A DNA stretch of 64,000 bases from Aquabacterium sp. (GCF_029946005.1 NZ_JAQSDR010000007.1:1-64000), one strand, 5' to 3'; counted from the first letter of the stretch, positions 36,459 through 46,242 are shown. A program made the numbers and translations. Notes: generated by a model from the sequence alone, not told the origin.

Positions 36459-39400
36459 AGTTGAGCCTCCAGCAAGAGGCGCAAGCTCGCGGTCACCCGT
36501 TCCACCTCGGGCCGTATGGCGCTGATGCGATTAGTCAGATCTTCACCTGTTGGACGCCTGATCATGGATTCGATTTCGGCACACATTTGCGACAACTTGA
36601 GCGCGCCGATGCTGGCTGACGATGATTTGAGAGTGTGCGCCACATGCGCGATCCCTGCATGATCGCCGACTTTGATGGCATCTTCGAGTTGCGGCAGCAT
36701 CCGCCCGACAGAATTTTCAAAAGCTTTTGACACTCGCTCAATCAATTTGTTCTCGCCCTTGGGGTCGAGGTCTTGTAAACGCTGCAAAGCCTGGCGGTCA
36801 AGGACCTCTTCCCAGCCTGCGCTGAGCGATTCGTCGGTGGTGCCATGCAGGTCTTGTGGCGCGGTGTGATCTGCCAAACCATCGTGCAGTGGCGTGGGCA
36901 CGGTGATGGGGGCTTCGGGCAGGTCGTTGGGGTCGATGTGGGTGTGTTCCACCAACACCTTGTGCAACTGGCTCTGCCGGAAGGGCTTGGACAGGTAGTC
37001 GTCAAAGCCCAGGCCCAGGAAGCGTTCTTCGTCGCCTTCCAGCGCATTGGCCGTGACAGCGATCACCGGCGTGTCAGACGGTGTGATGAACGAGAAGCGG
37101 TTGTTGGAGCCCCGGCGGAACCAGCCCAGGGCCTCAACGCCGTCCATGCCGGGCATCTGGATGTCCATCAGGACCAGGTCAAAGCGCTGTTCACCCAGGC
37201 GGCGCAGACCTTCGAGGGCTGAACTCGCGACACGCACTTCGCAACCCAGGCGTTTGAGCATCTGCGAGCACACCTCCTGGTTGACGGTGTTGTCTTCGAT
37301 GACCAGCACGGCCTTGTTGATGCGAGTGGCTTCGTGGGCCACGTCGCCACGCTCCGCCGAAATGCCCAGGATGGCCTGGCGCAACTCTGCTTTGCGCAGA
37401 GGCTTGGCCACAAAACGCTGGAAGCCGACGTCTTGCGCTCGCCGCACGTCGTCGGGTGATGACACCGACGACAGCAGGATCATCTTCAGCTTGGGGTAGC
37501 GGCCGCTGGTGCGCACGGCTTCGGCCAGGCCCATGCCGTCCAGGTGGGGCATGTTCATGTCCACCAGGGCCAGGTCGAAGGGCGCGTCTTGCGAGGGGTG
37601 GGCCATCAGCACCTTCAGGGCTTCGCGGCCATCCACGGCCAGCACCACGTGCATGCCCCAGGCGGTCAGCATGTTCTCGATCACGGTGCGGTTGGTGTCG
37701 TTGTCGTCTACCACCAGCACGTTGAAAGAGGGCATGTCGGGTTCTTCCAGCATGGCCATGTCGGCTTGCGTGGTGCCGATGCACACGGGCACGCGGAACA
37801 GGAACTCCGAGCCGACACCGGGCGCGCTGTGCACCTCGATCTGGCCGCCCATCAGCTCGACCAGTTGCTTGGAAATCGCCAGACCCAGGCCGGTGCCGCC
37901 GTAGCGCCGCGCCATGCCGCCGTTGGCTTGCACAAAGGCGCTGAACAGGCGGGGCACGACTTCAGATGGAATGCCAATGCCGGTGTCGCGCACCATGAAT
38001 TCCAGCAGCATGGTGTCGGTGCTGCCGGGCTTGGGCAGTTCCACGGCGCCACCGATGGCGCGGCGGATGTCGACCACGATTTCGCCGTGTTCGGTGAACT
38101 TGATGGCGTTGGCCACCAGGTTGGTCAGGATCTGGCGCAGCCGCAGCGGGTCCCCATGGATGACGGAGGGCAGGCCTGGTTGCTCGCGGAAGTTGAGTTC
38201 CAGGCCTTTTTCGTGGGCGCGCGGGGCCATCAGCTCCAGGGTGTCTTCCACCAGGGTGCGCAGCACGAAGTCGCAGGTGGCCAACTCCAGCCGACCGGCT
38301 TCGATCTTGGCGAAGTCCAGGATGTCGTTGATGATCTCGAGCAGGCTTTCGCCGGAGCGGTACACCGCCTGGGCAAAACGGCGCTGCTTGTCGCTCAGTG
38401 GCGTGCCCAGCAGCAACTCGGTCATGCCCAGGATGCCGTTCATGGGGGTGCGGATTTCATGGCTCATGTTGGCCATGAATTGGCTCTTGGCCTGGCTGGC
38501 GGCCTCGGCCATGTCGCGGGCGCGTTGCAACTCCAGCGCTTGGCCATGCTCGTCGGTCACGTCGGACACCAGGCCGTAGATGCGCGATTGCCCGTCGGGC
38601 AGGCGGCGGGCGCGGGTGCGGTGGCGCAACCAGCGCAGGCCTTTTTCCGGGTGCTGCAGGCGCAGCAGGGCGTCGGTCGGCTGGTCCTGGTCTTCCATGG
38701 CCTCTTGCTCGATCAGCAAAGGGCGGTCTTCGGGCACGACCAGGGACTTCAGCCGATCCGGGTGGGCCTGGATGTCTTCGGCCGACACGCCCCACAGGTC
38801 TTGCGTGCGGTGGCTGAGGTAGAGGTAGCTGGCGCGGTGCTCGCTGGCCACATAGACGCAGTCGTCCATCGATTCGACCAGCTCGCGGAAGCGGCGTTCG
38901 GACTCTTCCAGATCGGCTTGGGCTTGTCGGGCGGCGGTGATGTCGCGCACCAGCGAGATCAGCAGGCGCGGACGGCCATTGCTGTGGCGCAGCGCAAAGT
39001 GCCGGGCGTTGACAATGCGTTGCTGCGAAGCGTTTTGCCACTGGAAATCGTGCTCAATGGTTTGGCCGGTTTCCAGGGCCTCCTGCATCGGGCCTTCGGT
39101 CAGTTTGAGGACGGACTCGCCCAGTGCCGCCGTGATGGATTTGCCCACCACTTGGTCGCGCTGCAGCTTGAATTCGATCTCGGTATAGCGGTTGATGGCC
39201 ACCACGTTGAGGTTGACCGGGTCGAGCACGAAGAGGCTGACGGGCAGGTTGCCTAGCAAGGCTTCGAGGAATTCGCGCTCCTGCTCGCGCACATGCTCTT
39301 GCGCCTTGCGCTTGGTGATGTCGTTGAACAGGCAGACGTATTGGCTGCGCCCCCCGGTTTCGTCCAGCATCTGGATGGCGTCGATCTCGCCCCAGTAGCG

Positions 39401-40438
39401 CGTGATGAGCTGGCCGCCCTGACGCGCCGCCTCATAGGACAGGCGGAAAGGCACGCCCCGGGACAGGTGGTCTTCCAGCTCTCGCACCGTGTTGGGGGCG
39501 CTGACTTCCTGCTCCAGCAGGTCGCCCAGCTTGCGGCCCAAAACTTTTTCCTCCGGCCAACCGGTCAAGGCCACGAAGGCGCTGTTGATCCACTCGATGG
39601 TGCCGTGGCGGTCAGTGATGGCCACGCCGCTGCTGATGCGCGAGGCGACCAGGGCCAGGCGACCCAGGTGTTCGGCGCTGGTGGCCATGTGGGCCAGGTT
39701 GGCATCTCGCTGGGCGACAAAACCCAACTGGATGGCGGCAATGTCCAGCACGTGCGACAGGCCGATGCAGTCCTGTTGCGGGTCGTCGAACTCCAGCAAG
39801 GCCAGCGGCCAGCCTTCGACCGAGACGGGCACGGCCAGCACTTTGTGGGTTTGGGGCGAGCGCCAGGGACAAGTGGACAACGCCGACAGTTCATCTTCGC
39901 CCTGGGCCGAACTGGGCCTCAGGGTGCTCAAGGCCTGACCGAGTGGGCGTTCATCGCGTTGGGTGGTGGCGATGGCCGTGACGTCAATGATGTCCCCGGC
40001 ATCGCTGTCGGCATTCACCCAAGGGCGCAGCAAGGCCGACTCGCCATTCCACCCGTCCACCCGCAGGCAGACCCACGCTTTGGAGCCCATGTGCTGGTGC
40101 AGGGTTTGGCCGACCCGTTGCAAGGCCTGGGCCAGCGAGTTGGCGCCATGGGCGGCTTCGGCGATTTCTTGACTCAGGGCCAGCCAGCGTTGTGCCTCCG
40201 CGTTGTCGTGAGACGACACTTGTGGCAGCAATTCTTCGTCCATGACCGCTTCGGGGGGCCGTGTCGTGCCCGGCTGGTCGGCCGCTGGGTTCTGCCCTTG
40301 GCGCGCCAAATAGCCGATGCCAGCGGATGCCCAACCAGCCAAAGCCAGCCCAAGCCCGCTCAAACCCCAGCCCACGGTCGCCACGGTCGTCATGACCAGG
40401 GCGCTCAGGGCGAGAATAAAGGTCCACGGTAAGCGCAT
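36455..40438 (-). CDS. Unorthodox hybrid histidine kinase (3 PAS, HisKA, HATPase, 2 REC, HPt)
   Basis: The 1327-aa sensor has two N-terminal transmembrane segments (about 5-45), a GAF-like region, then three PAS domains (about 255-400, 405-525 and 530-640). HisKA has H660 in MSHEIRTPMNG. The ATPase domain has NLVANAIKFT, DTGIGIP and GGTGLGLAIS. Two receivers follow with phospho-Asp D960 (VDMNMPHLDG) and D1092 (MDIQMPGMDG), and a C-terminal HPt has H1268 (AHTLKSSSAS). All phosphorelay residues are intact. ATG 40438 has an AAGGAA site; the upstream ATG is less likely. Its stop overlaps the REC-GGDEF-EAL start. Confidence 0.94.
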   Translation of the reverse strand: MRLPWTFILALSALVMTTVATVGWGLSGLGLALAGWASAGIGYLARQGQNPAADQPGTTRPPEAVMDEELLPQVSSHDNAEAQRWLALSQEIAEAAHGANSLAQALQRVGQTLHQHMGSKAWVCLRVDGWNGESALLRPWVNADSDAGDIIDVTAIATTQRDERPLGQALSTLRPSSAQGEDELSALSTCPWRSPQTHKVLAVPVSVEGWPLALLEFDDPQQDCIGLSHVLDIAAIQLGFVAQRDANLAHMATSAEHLGRLALVASRISSGVAITDRHGTIEWINSAFVALTGWPEEKVLGRKLGDLLEQEVSAPNTVRELEDHLSRGVPFRLSYEAARQGGQLITRYWGEIDAIQMLDETGGRSQYVCLFNDITKRKAQEHVREQEREFLEALLGNLPVSLFVLDPVNLNVVAINRYTEIEFKLQRDQVVGKSITAALGESVLKLTEGPMQEALETGQTIEHDFQWQNASQQRIVNARHFALRHSNGRPRLLISLVRDITAARQAQADLEESERRFRELVESMDDCVYVASEHRASYLYLSHRTQDLWGVSAEDIQAHPDRLKSLVVPEDRPLLIEQEAMEDQDQPTDALLRLQHPEKGLRWLRHRTRARRLPDGQSRIYGLVSDVTDEHGQALELQRARDMAEAASQAKSQFMANMSHEIRTPMNGILGMTELLLGTPLSDKQRRFAQAVYRSGESLLEIINDILDFAKIEAGRLELATCDFVLRTLVEDTLELMAPRAHEKGLELNFREQPGLPSVIHGDPLRLRQILTNLVANAIKFTEHGEIVVDIRRAIGGAVELPKPGSTDTMLLEFMVRDTGIGIPSEVVPRLFSAFVQANGGMARRYGGTGLGLAISKQLVELMGGQIEVHSAPGVGSEFLFRVPVCIGTTQADMAMLEEPDMPSFNVLVVDDNDTNRTVIENMLTAWGMHVVLAVDGREALKVLMAHPSQDAPFDLALVDMNMPHLDGMGLAEAVRTSGRYPKLKMILLSSVSSPDDVRRAQDVGFQRFVAKPLRKAELRQAILGISAERGDVAHEATRINKAVLVIEDNTVNQEVCSQMLKRLGCEVRVASSALEGLRRLGEQRFDLVLMDIQMPGMDGVEALGWFRRGSNNRFSFITPSDTPVIAVTANALEGDEERFLGLGFDDYLSKPFRQSQLHKVLVEHTHIDPNDLPEAPITVPTPLHDGLADHTAPQDLHGTTDESLSAGWEEVLDRQALQRLQDLDPKGENKLIERVSKAFENSVGRMLPQLEDAIKVGDHAGIAHVAHTLKSSSASIGALKLSQMCAEIESMIRRPTGEDLTNRISAIRPEVERVTASLRLLLEAQL

Positions 40439-40611
40439 GATTTCCTTGTCCGGGGATATCGCGTGACGATCCTTGGGTAAGTCAGCCCCGTTGCCAGGGG
40501 ACCGCAGGGGCATACTGTGTCCAATCGTTAACTAATCACGGACTTTACAGGCACAGTGAAATGGTCAACCAGCAGAAGAAACCCCTTGCGGTCCTTCTTA
40601 CAATCATTTGA

Positions 40612-41640
40612 ATGCCGGGTAATCATTCTTTTTTAAGTCGGGTGTCGCTCCGTCGGCGGTCTCAAATCCAGTTAATGGGGTGGGGCGCGGCGGGTTTGGT
40701 GACGCTCGTCGTGATGGTGCTGCTGGAGGCGCCTGCTTGGGCACACAGCCTGTTCCTGTTGCTATGGTGCGTGGTGTGGGGAACGGCCTTGGCATGGTTG
40801 CCTGCGCCAGAAGCAGGGATCAACCCAGCTGCGCCACCCATTACACCGACTGAGGTGATGAGTGCTCCTGAGTCGGCGGTGTCTGACGACGACCGCGTGC
40901 CCGCCTTGAGCGAGGCCGACCAAGAAGTCTTGCGTTATGCCTTGTCACACGACTTGAGGGCGCCGTTGCGCGTGGTCGATGGTTTCACGCGCATCCTCAA
41001 AGAGGATTACGGCAAGGTGCTGGACCGGGTTGGCAATGACCACCTGGACCGTGTGCTTGCAGCCTCCACCCGCATGAGCGGCATGATCGACGCTATCCTG
41101 GCGCAGGCTCAACTGGCACGGGAGCCCGTGGGGCGCGAGTGCATTGACCTCAGCTTGCTGGCGAAAGAGGTCGTCAAGGACCTGTCCGATCTGGAGCGCG
41201 ACGAAGGGTTGGCGACCGGTCAGGCGAGTCGGCGCGCCGAGTTCAGGGTGGCCGATGGCATGGTGGCCGAGGCCGATCCCACGCTGGTGCGGCGCGTGTT
41301 GGACAACCTGATGGGCAATGCCTTGAAATACAGCGCCAAGGTGGATCACCCGTGCATCGAAGTTGGGGTGATGCCAGCCACTAATCCAGCGGTGTTTTAC
41401 GTGAAGGACAACGGCGCCGGTTTTGACATGCAGCACGCTGACAAGTTGTTTGGCTTGTTCCAGCGGCTGCACAGTGCCAAGGAGTTCCCAGGCACCGGGG
41501 TGGGCCTGGCGGGCGTCAAGAACATCATCGCGCGCCACGAAGGCCGTGTGTGGGCCGAAGCCCAGTCAGGGAAGGGCGCCTGCTTCTACTTCACGCTGAT
41601 CAGCGCCGCACAAGCGCAAGCCCATAGGCGCCTGGACTGA
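40612..41640 (+). CDS. Membrane histidine kinase without sensor domain
   Basis: The 342-aa protein has two transmembrane segments (about 22-40 and 45-64) with almost no periplasmic loop. A 40-residue linker leads to HisKA (YALSHDLRAPLRVVDGF) and HATPase_c (NLMGNALKYSA, VKDNGAGFD, PGTGVGLAGVKNII). The kinase core resembles that of phytochrome-like kinases. No PAS, GAF or HAMP is present, so the signal may come through the membrane part or a partner. It is divergent from the hybrid kinase (173-nt gap). The start is uncertain, since no ribosome site is seen. Confidence 0.88.
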   Translation: MPGNHSFLSRVSLRRRSQIQLMGWGAAGLVTLVVMVLLEAPAWAHSLFLLLWCVVWGTALAWLPAPEAGINPAAPPITPTEVMSAPESAVSDDDRVPALSEADQEVLRYALSHDLRAPLRVVDGFTRILKEDYGKVLDRVGNDHLDRVLAASTRMSGMIDAILAQAQLAREPVGRECIDLSLLAKEVVKDLSDLERDEGLATGQASRRAEFRVADGMVAEADPTLVRRVLDNLMGNALKYSAKVDHPCIEVGVMPATNPAVFYVKDNGAGFDMQHADKLFGLFQRLHSAKEFPGTGVGLAGVKNIIARHEGRVWAEAQSGKGACFYFTLISAAQAQAHRRLD

Positions 41641-41655
41641 AATGCTTCGGTTCGG

Positions 41656-42294
41656 TCAGTTCAGCGGCCCCAAGCCGGACAAAACTTCCTGAGCGTCCAA
41701 GAGGCGTTCACACCAGGCCTCGGTGGTGCGACCTTCTTGCTGCGCCTGTTTGCGCAAGCGATCCAGGGCCTGGCCGCGCCCCAGCGAATGCCGGTGCATG
41801 ACGATGCCCACGGCCAGCGCCACGGTCTGCGCCAAAGGATCTGCGCTTGACGCGGATGCGGACGTTTTGGCCTGGGTGGCCGTCTGCGTGGCCTGGGCTT
41901 CCGCTTCGGCGGCGTTTTTGCGCCGGTTGGCGAAGGCGGATTCCACGGCAGGCACGATCTGCTGGATGTCCAGCGGCTTGACCAGGTAGGTCACGGCGCC
42001 CAGCTCCTTGACCTGCGCTACCGTGGCCTCGTCGGCAAAAGCCGACAGGAACATGAAGGGGATCTGGCAATACTCGCGCAGGTAGGCGGCCACGTCGAAG
42101 CCGGTTTTGCCTTCCATGCGGATGTCCAGCAGGGCCAGTTCGGGCTTGTGTTCGTGGGCCAGCAGGATGGCGTCGTCGCCGTTGTCGGCGTCGATCACCT
42201 CGTAGCCGGCTTGTGACAGGCCATGGGTCAACGTGGCCAGCACCAGCCGATCATCGTCTACCACCAAAATTTTGCCTTTGTGATTCACGTCCAT
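41656..42294 (-). CDS. ANTAR-type response regulator
   Basis: The 212-aa protein has an N-terminal REC domain (about 7-125) with acidic D13-D15 and phospho-Asp D57 (ALLDIRM). An Ala/Thr/Gln-rich linker (about 130-155) follows, then a C-terminal ANTAR helix bundle (QTVALAVGIVMHRHSLGRGQALDRLRK). ANTAR domains bind tandem RNA hexaloop hairpins and prevent transcription termination. The gene follows a HisKA_2-type kinase by 93 nt on the same strand, a common kinase-ANTAR pairing (as in EutW/EutV). Target RNAs are not evident in the window. Confidence 0.9.
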   Translation of the reverse strand: MDVNHKGKILVVDDDRLVLATLTHGLSQAGYEVIDADNGDDAILLAHEHKPELALLDIRMEGKTGFDVAAYLREYCQIPFMFLSAFADEATVAQVKELGAVTYLVKPLDIQQIVPAVESAFANRRKNAAEAEAQATQTATQAKTSASASSADPLAQTVALAVGIVMHRHSLGRGQALDRLRKQAQQEGRTTEAWCERLLDAQEVLSGLGPLN

Positions 42295-42387
42295 CCTCGT
42301 TGGGCCGAGAAGCCCTGGAACGCGGCGAAGGCCCAGGGCCTCAGATCACGTCAAGACTGATTCGCCATTTTGCACGGCATTCCTCCC

Positions 42388-45015
42388 TCATTGTGGCCAA
42401 AGTGCAATCTGCTGGCCAGAGGGAGCACCCGGGATGTGGGGGGTGAGCACCAAACTGACGCCCGGCGGGTTCAGCTCGATTCGGGTCACGACCTGTTCGC
42501 CCTCCTGCGTCATGCTGAGCTTGGAGCTGCGGCGGGGCAGCAGGGCTCGGACCAGCCCCAGCCCAGACACGCCGCCAGGAACCCGGTGAACGTTGAAGCC
42601 TTCGGGCAGCACGCCCGTGTTGCGGATCTCGATGCAGACCTGTTGTTCACTGCAGAGCATGGAGCAGGTCAGGGACTCGCCAGCCTGCCCATGCTTGTGG
42701 GCGTTGGTGAGCAGTTCATTGAGGCTGAGCGCGATGGGGATGGATTCGGCTTCCGGCAGTTGCCAATCCGAGGTGTTGCAGCCTTCCACCACCAGGGTGA
42801 TGGTTCGGTTGAAGGTGCGCTGCACCGACTGTGCAATCGCTTCGATGACGTTTTTCAGGCGCAATGGGCCGCCCGCGCCCACCTGTAGTCCATAGACCTG
42901 GGCGATGGCCTGAACCTGGCCGACCACCTCGGAGATGGCCGAGGCGACTTCCGGCTTGCGGGCCGCGATCTGCTGCAGCAGTCCGGCCACGCCTTGCAGG
43001 TTGTTCTTGATGCGGTGGTGCACTTCCTTGACCAGCATTTCACGCTGCGCAATGGCGGCCTCCAGCCGGGCTTGCTCGGCGGCGCGTTGCTCGCTGACAT
43101 CCGAGGCCACCAGCAGCAGTTGGTCGGCGGTCTGGCCATCGTGTGACAAGGGCAGGTAGCTGACGTCCCAGGTTTGCATGCCCGAGCCTTGCTCGAATTT
43201 GTACTCGCGCTGCAGTGGTTTGGCCGAATCGAGGGCCCTGAGCATGTCCGCGCGCAATTGCCGCCCCCGGTCTGCGCCGTGGATCTGCTCTGGGGTCAAG
43301 CCGGGTGCCCTGGCGGGCTCGATCTTCATGAACGCCGAGGCGGCCTGGTTGGCCTGGATCACGGTCAGGGTTTTGGCGTCGCACAGCGTGATGGTCATGG
43401 GTGCCATCTCGATGATGCGCTGCAGGGTGGCTTGAGCTTCCACCGTCAGGGCCTCGGCTTCGCGGCGCCGGTCGATGTCCATCAGGGCATAGGTGATCTG
43501 GCGCTCGTTGAACTCACCGAGGGTGACCACGGCGTTGCCGACGACCCAGAAGACGCGCCCGTCCCGGCCCATGACTTGGCATTCGAAGGTGTGGGACTGG
43601 CCATCGAGCAGGTCGTCCAGGTAGCCGGTCAGGCGGAAGGGGTGGTCAATGTCGGGCGTGGCGACGGTGCTGAGCGGGTGCCCCAGAAAGTCGGGCAGGT
43701 CGCCACCGAACATGCGCCGGGCTGAGCGGTTCATCCAGGCGATGCCGCCCGAATCCAGCGTGACGATGCCCACGAACACCGAGTCCAGGATGGCGCGGGT
43801 GCGGTCGGCTTGCAGTGTGAGGTTCTGCTCGGCGCGGTGGCGGTCGTCGACATTGACGAAGGAGGCAATGAAACCTTCTTCAGGGTGGTCGGGCTTGACC
43901 AGGCGCAGGTTGACTTCGGCCCACAAGGGCGTGCCGCGAGGATGCCGCAGGGCCCGCTCGCCTTGCCAGTGGCCTTGCTCGCTGAGCTGCGCCAGGATCT
44001 GGTCGTCGGTTCTGGCGAGGGTGCTGGTATCGACATCGGTGATGTACAGGCTGGCGAGGGGCCGGCCCGCCATGTCCTGGTGGTCCAGTCCCAGCAAGCT
44101 GGCCAGGGCCGGGTTGGCGCTGTGCACCAGGCCGTCGCGCACGAAGGCGATGCCCACGCCGGACATGGTGAACATCAGGTCGCGGTCGCGGCCCAGGGCT
44201 TCCAACTGGGCTTGTTGCGAGCGGATGCGCGTGATGTCCGACAGCACGGCAATCACTTCCAGGGTGTCGGTGCGGGGGCCGATGCGGCGCACCGACAGCG
44301 CATACCAGCGCGTGGGGTAGCCCGGAGCGACGATTTCCAGCTCGCTTTCGAACTGGCCGGTGCTCAGCAACTCGACCTTGGACTGATCGACGACGCGGCG
44401 GATGCGCGGATCGCTGTCCAGCAAGGCGTCCAGGTGCTGCCCAGTCAAGGTGCCGGGGCTCAAGCCCAGCATGCGTTCGAAGCGGCGGTTGCAACGCACC
44501 AGGATGTTGTCGCGCAGGTAGGCGATGCCGGCGGGGCTGCTTTCGAGGATGGTGCGCAACTCGTGCAGCAACTGGTCCTGGTCGAACCCCATCATGCCGG
44601 TGGGTTCGCCGCTGGTGTTGGTGAAGTCGGGTGGGCGCGGCGTCTGCACCACGAAGGCCATGGGGTTGGTGTCGTGCACCACACACAGAAAGCGCTCGGG
44701 CTGGCCTGCCAAGCGTGGGTGGGCATGGACCTCGCTGCGCAGATAGCGTTGGTTGGCGGTGCCCTGGGCGACGCAGGCCAGGTTGCTCAAGGGCGGTGCG
44801 CCAGGCGCCAGGCCCAGCAAGGCCAGTGGGGCATCCCAGCCGGTGAGTTTTTGCAGCGCTTCAGACTCATGGCCCAGCAGCGCGCCAGGGGCCACGGCTT
44901 TGCCCATCAGTGTGGCAAAGGCCGCGTTGCTGCGCAGCAGGCGGCCATGTTCGTCGAATTCAACCAAGGCCTGGGGCACCAGATCGAACCAAGCGTCGTC
45001 GAGGCGGTTGCTCAT
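42388..45015 (-). CDS. Multi-PAS sensor histidine kinase, HisKA_2/HWE-related
   Basis: The 875-aa protein has no membrane segment and contains about five PAS/PAC repeats. These include a C-terminally placed one with MAPMTITLCDAKTLTVIQANQA. The dimerisation domain is HisKA_2 type, with the phospho-His in VKEVHHRIKNNLQGV near residue 662. The ATPase domain has LSLNELLTNAHKHGQ and GGVSGLGLVRALL. Such kinases usually pair with ANTAR or single-domain receivers, which fits the next gene. I start at ATG 45015 (MSNRLDDAWFD), 26 nt after mrp; the longer frame is antisense noise over mrp. Confidence 0.9.
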   Translation of the reverse strand: MSNRLDDAWFDLVPQALVEFDEHGRLLRSNAAFATLMGKAVAPGALLGHESEALQKLTGWDAPLALLGLAPGAPPLSNLACVAQGTANQRYLRSEVHAHPRLAGQPERFLCVVHDTNPMAFVVQTPRPPDFTNTSGEPTGMMGFDQDQLLHELRTILESSPAGIAYLRDNILVRCNRRFERMLGLSPGTLTGQHLDALLDSDPRIRRVVDQSKVELLSTGQFESELEIVAPGYPTRWYALSVRRIGPRTDTLEVIAVLSDITRIRSQQAQLEALGRDRDLMFTMSGVGIAFVRDGLVHSANPALASLLGLDHQDMAGRPLASLYITDVDTSTLARTDDQILAQLSEQGHWQGERALRHPRGTPLWAEVNLRLVKPDHPEEGFIASFVNVDDRHRAEQNLTLQADRTRAILDSVFVGIVTLDSGGIAWMNRSARRMFGGDLPDFLGHPLSTVATPDIDHPFRLTGYLDDLLDGQSHTFECQVMGRDGRVFWVVGNAVVTLGEFNERQITYALMDIDRRREAEALTVEAQATLQRIIEMAPMTITLCDAKTLTVIQANQAASAFMKIEPARAPGLTPEQIHGADRGRQLRADMLRALDSAKPLQREYKFEQGSGMQTWDVSYLPLSHDGQTADQLLLVASDVSEQRAAEQARLEAAIAQREMLVKEVHHRIKNNLQGVAGLLQQIAARKPEVASAISEVVGQVQAIAQVYGLQVGAGGPLRLKNVIEAIAQSVQRTFNRTITLVVEGCNTSDWQLPEAESIPIALSLNELLTNAHKHGQAGESLTCSMLCSEQQVCIEIRNTGVLPEGFNVHRVPGGVSGLGLVRALLPRRSSKLSMTQEGEQVVTRIELNPPGVSLVLTPHIPGAPSGQQIALWPQ

Positions 45016-45041
45016 GACTGGGCGGCGGGTCTTGAAGGAGG

Positions 45042-46160
45042 TCAGGCTTTGGGCGCGACGGTCACGCCCGGCAACTTGCCCGAATAGTCTCTGGGCAACT
45101 TGGACAAGCCGGCGGCCAGGCGTTGGGCCATGTCCTTGTACAGGCCCGCCAGCCTGCCGTTCGGGTCGGCCGCGACGGTGGGGTTGCCGCTGTCGGCCTG
45201 CTGGCGAATGTTCAGGTCCAAAGGCATGGAGCCCAGCGAGGGCACGCCGGTCTCTTCGGCCAGGCGTTTGCCGCCGTCTTCGCCAAAGATGTGGGCTTCG
45301 TGGCCGCATTGGGGGCAGTGGTAGGTGGCCATGTTCTCGACCACGCCCAGCACCGGCACGCCCACTTTCTCGAACATGCGCAGGCCCTTGCGGGCGTCCA
45401 GCAGGGCGATGTCCTGCGGGGTGGTGACAATCACGGCGGCGGTGAGCGGGGCGCGTTGGCACAGGGTCAGGTGGATGTCACCGGTGCCAGGTGGCATGTC
45501 GACGATGAGGTAGTCCAGTGGCTCATCGGTGGCGCCCCAGCGGGTCTGGCGCAGCAGTTGTTCAACCGCCTGGGTGGCCATGGGGCCGCGCCAGATGGTG
45601 GGTGCGTTCTCGTCGATGAGCAGGCCGATCGACATCATCTGCAGGCCGTGATTGCGCAGCGGCTCGATGCTTTTGCCGTCGGGGCTGTCCGGGCGGCCGC
45701 TCAGGCCCATCATCAGGGGTTGGCTGGGGCCGTAGATGTCGGCGTCGAGCATTCCCACGCTGGCGCCTTCAGCGGCCAGGGCCAGGGCCAGGTTGATGGC
45801 GGTGGTGCTTTTGCCCACACCGCCTTTGCCGGAGGCGATGCCGATCAGGTTTTTCACGCCCGGCAGAGGGGCTTGGCCGCGCGGCGCGGCATGCGTCTGA
45901 ACCTTGGTGCTCCAGTTCACTTCCACGTTGGAAATGCCGGGCACGTCGTCAAGCGCTTGCATGACCAGGGCCGTGTAGGCGGGCCAGCGCGACGGGGCCG
46001 GGTAGCCCAGGGTAATGTCCACGGTGGCTTGACCTTGTTCCACCCGCAGCGATTTGAGCTGCTTGCCGCTGACCCAATCCTGATCGGTCAGGGGGTCGAT
46101 GACGGCGCTGAGCGCGGCGCGTGCGGCGGTTTCTAAGGCGGATGGTGCGGGTAGGGTCAT
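45042..46160 (-). CDS. apbC: Mrp/ApbC family Fe-S cluster carrier ATPase
   Basis: The 372-aa protein binds and transfers [4Fe-4S] clusters. An N-terminal MIP18/DUF59 domain (about 12-90) precedes the P-loop ATPase with the deviant Walker A GIASGKGGVGKSTTAINLA at about 107. The bridging cysteine motif is CPQCG. Also present are DADIYGPSQPLMMGL and VDMPPGTGD. It is divergent from metG, which is a frequent arrangement in this order, with 110 nt between the starts. Confidence 0.95.
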   Translation of the reverse strand: MTLPAPSALETAARAALSAVIDPLTDQDWVSGKQLKSLRVEQGQATVDITLGYPAPSRWPAYTALVMQALDDVPGISNVEVNWSTKVQTHAAPRGQAPLPGVKNLIGIASGKGGVGKSTTAINLALALAAEGASVGMLDADIYGPSQPLMMGLSGRPDSPDGKSIEPLRNHGLQMMSIGLLIDENAPTIWRGPMATQAVEQLLRQTRWGATDEPLDYLIVDMPPGTGDIHLTLCQRAPLTAAVIVTTPQDIALLDARKGLRMFEKVGVPVLGVVENMATYHCPQCGHEAHIFGEDGGKRLAEETGVPSLGSMPLDLNIRQQADSGNPTVAADPNGRLAGLYKDMAQRLAAGLSKLPRDYSGKLPGVTVAPKA

Positions 46161-46236
46161 GCTGGCAAAGTCGGTGGGCAGGCGAGGAGGGAAGATGGAT
46201 GTGAAAACTAATCCAGGCAGTCAGTCTAGCGCGGCC

Positions 46237-46242
46237 TAAAAT
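46237..46242 (+). promoter_or_regulatory. metG: Candidate -10 box for metG
   Basis: TAAAAT (46237-46242) lies 28 nt before the metG ATG, a spacing that suits a short leader. No convincing -35 box is found at the expected distance, so this is tentative. Confidence 0.3.

Noticed and set aside
34818-39256. Long plus-strand open frames (up to 570 codons) over the hybrid kinase and EAL genes
   Set aside because: The minus-strand proteins have complete domain motifs throughout; the plus-strand frames are low-complexity and have no recognisable domain.
42388-45462. Extending the HisKA_2 kinase start upstream to 45462
   Set aside because: The added 149 residues are Arg/Pro/His-rich and antiparallel in sense to nothing conserved; they overlap apbC, whose frame is certain.
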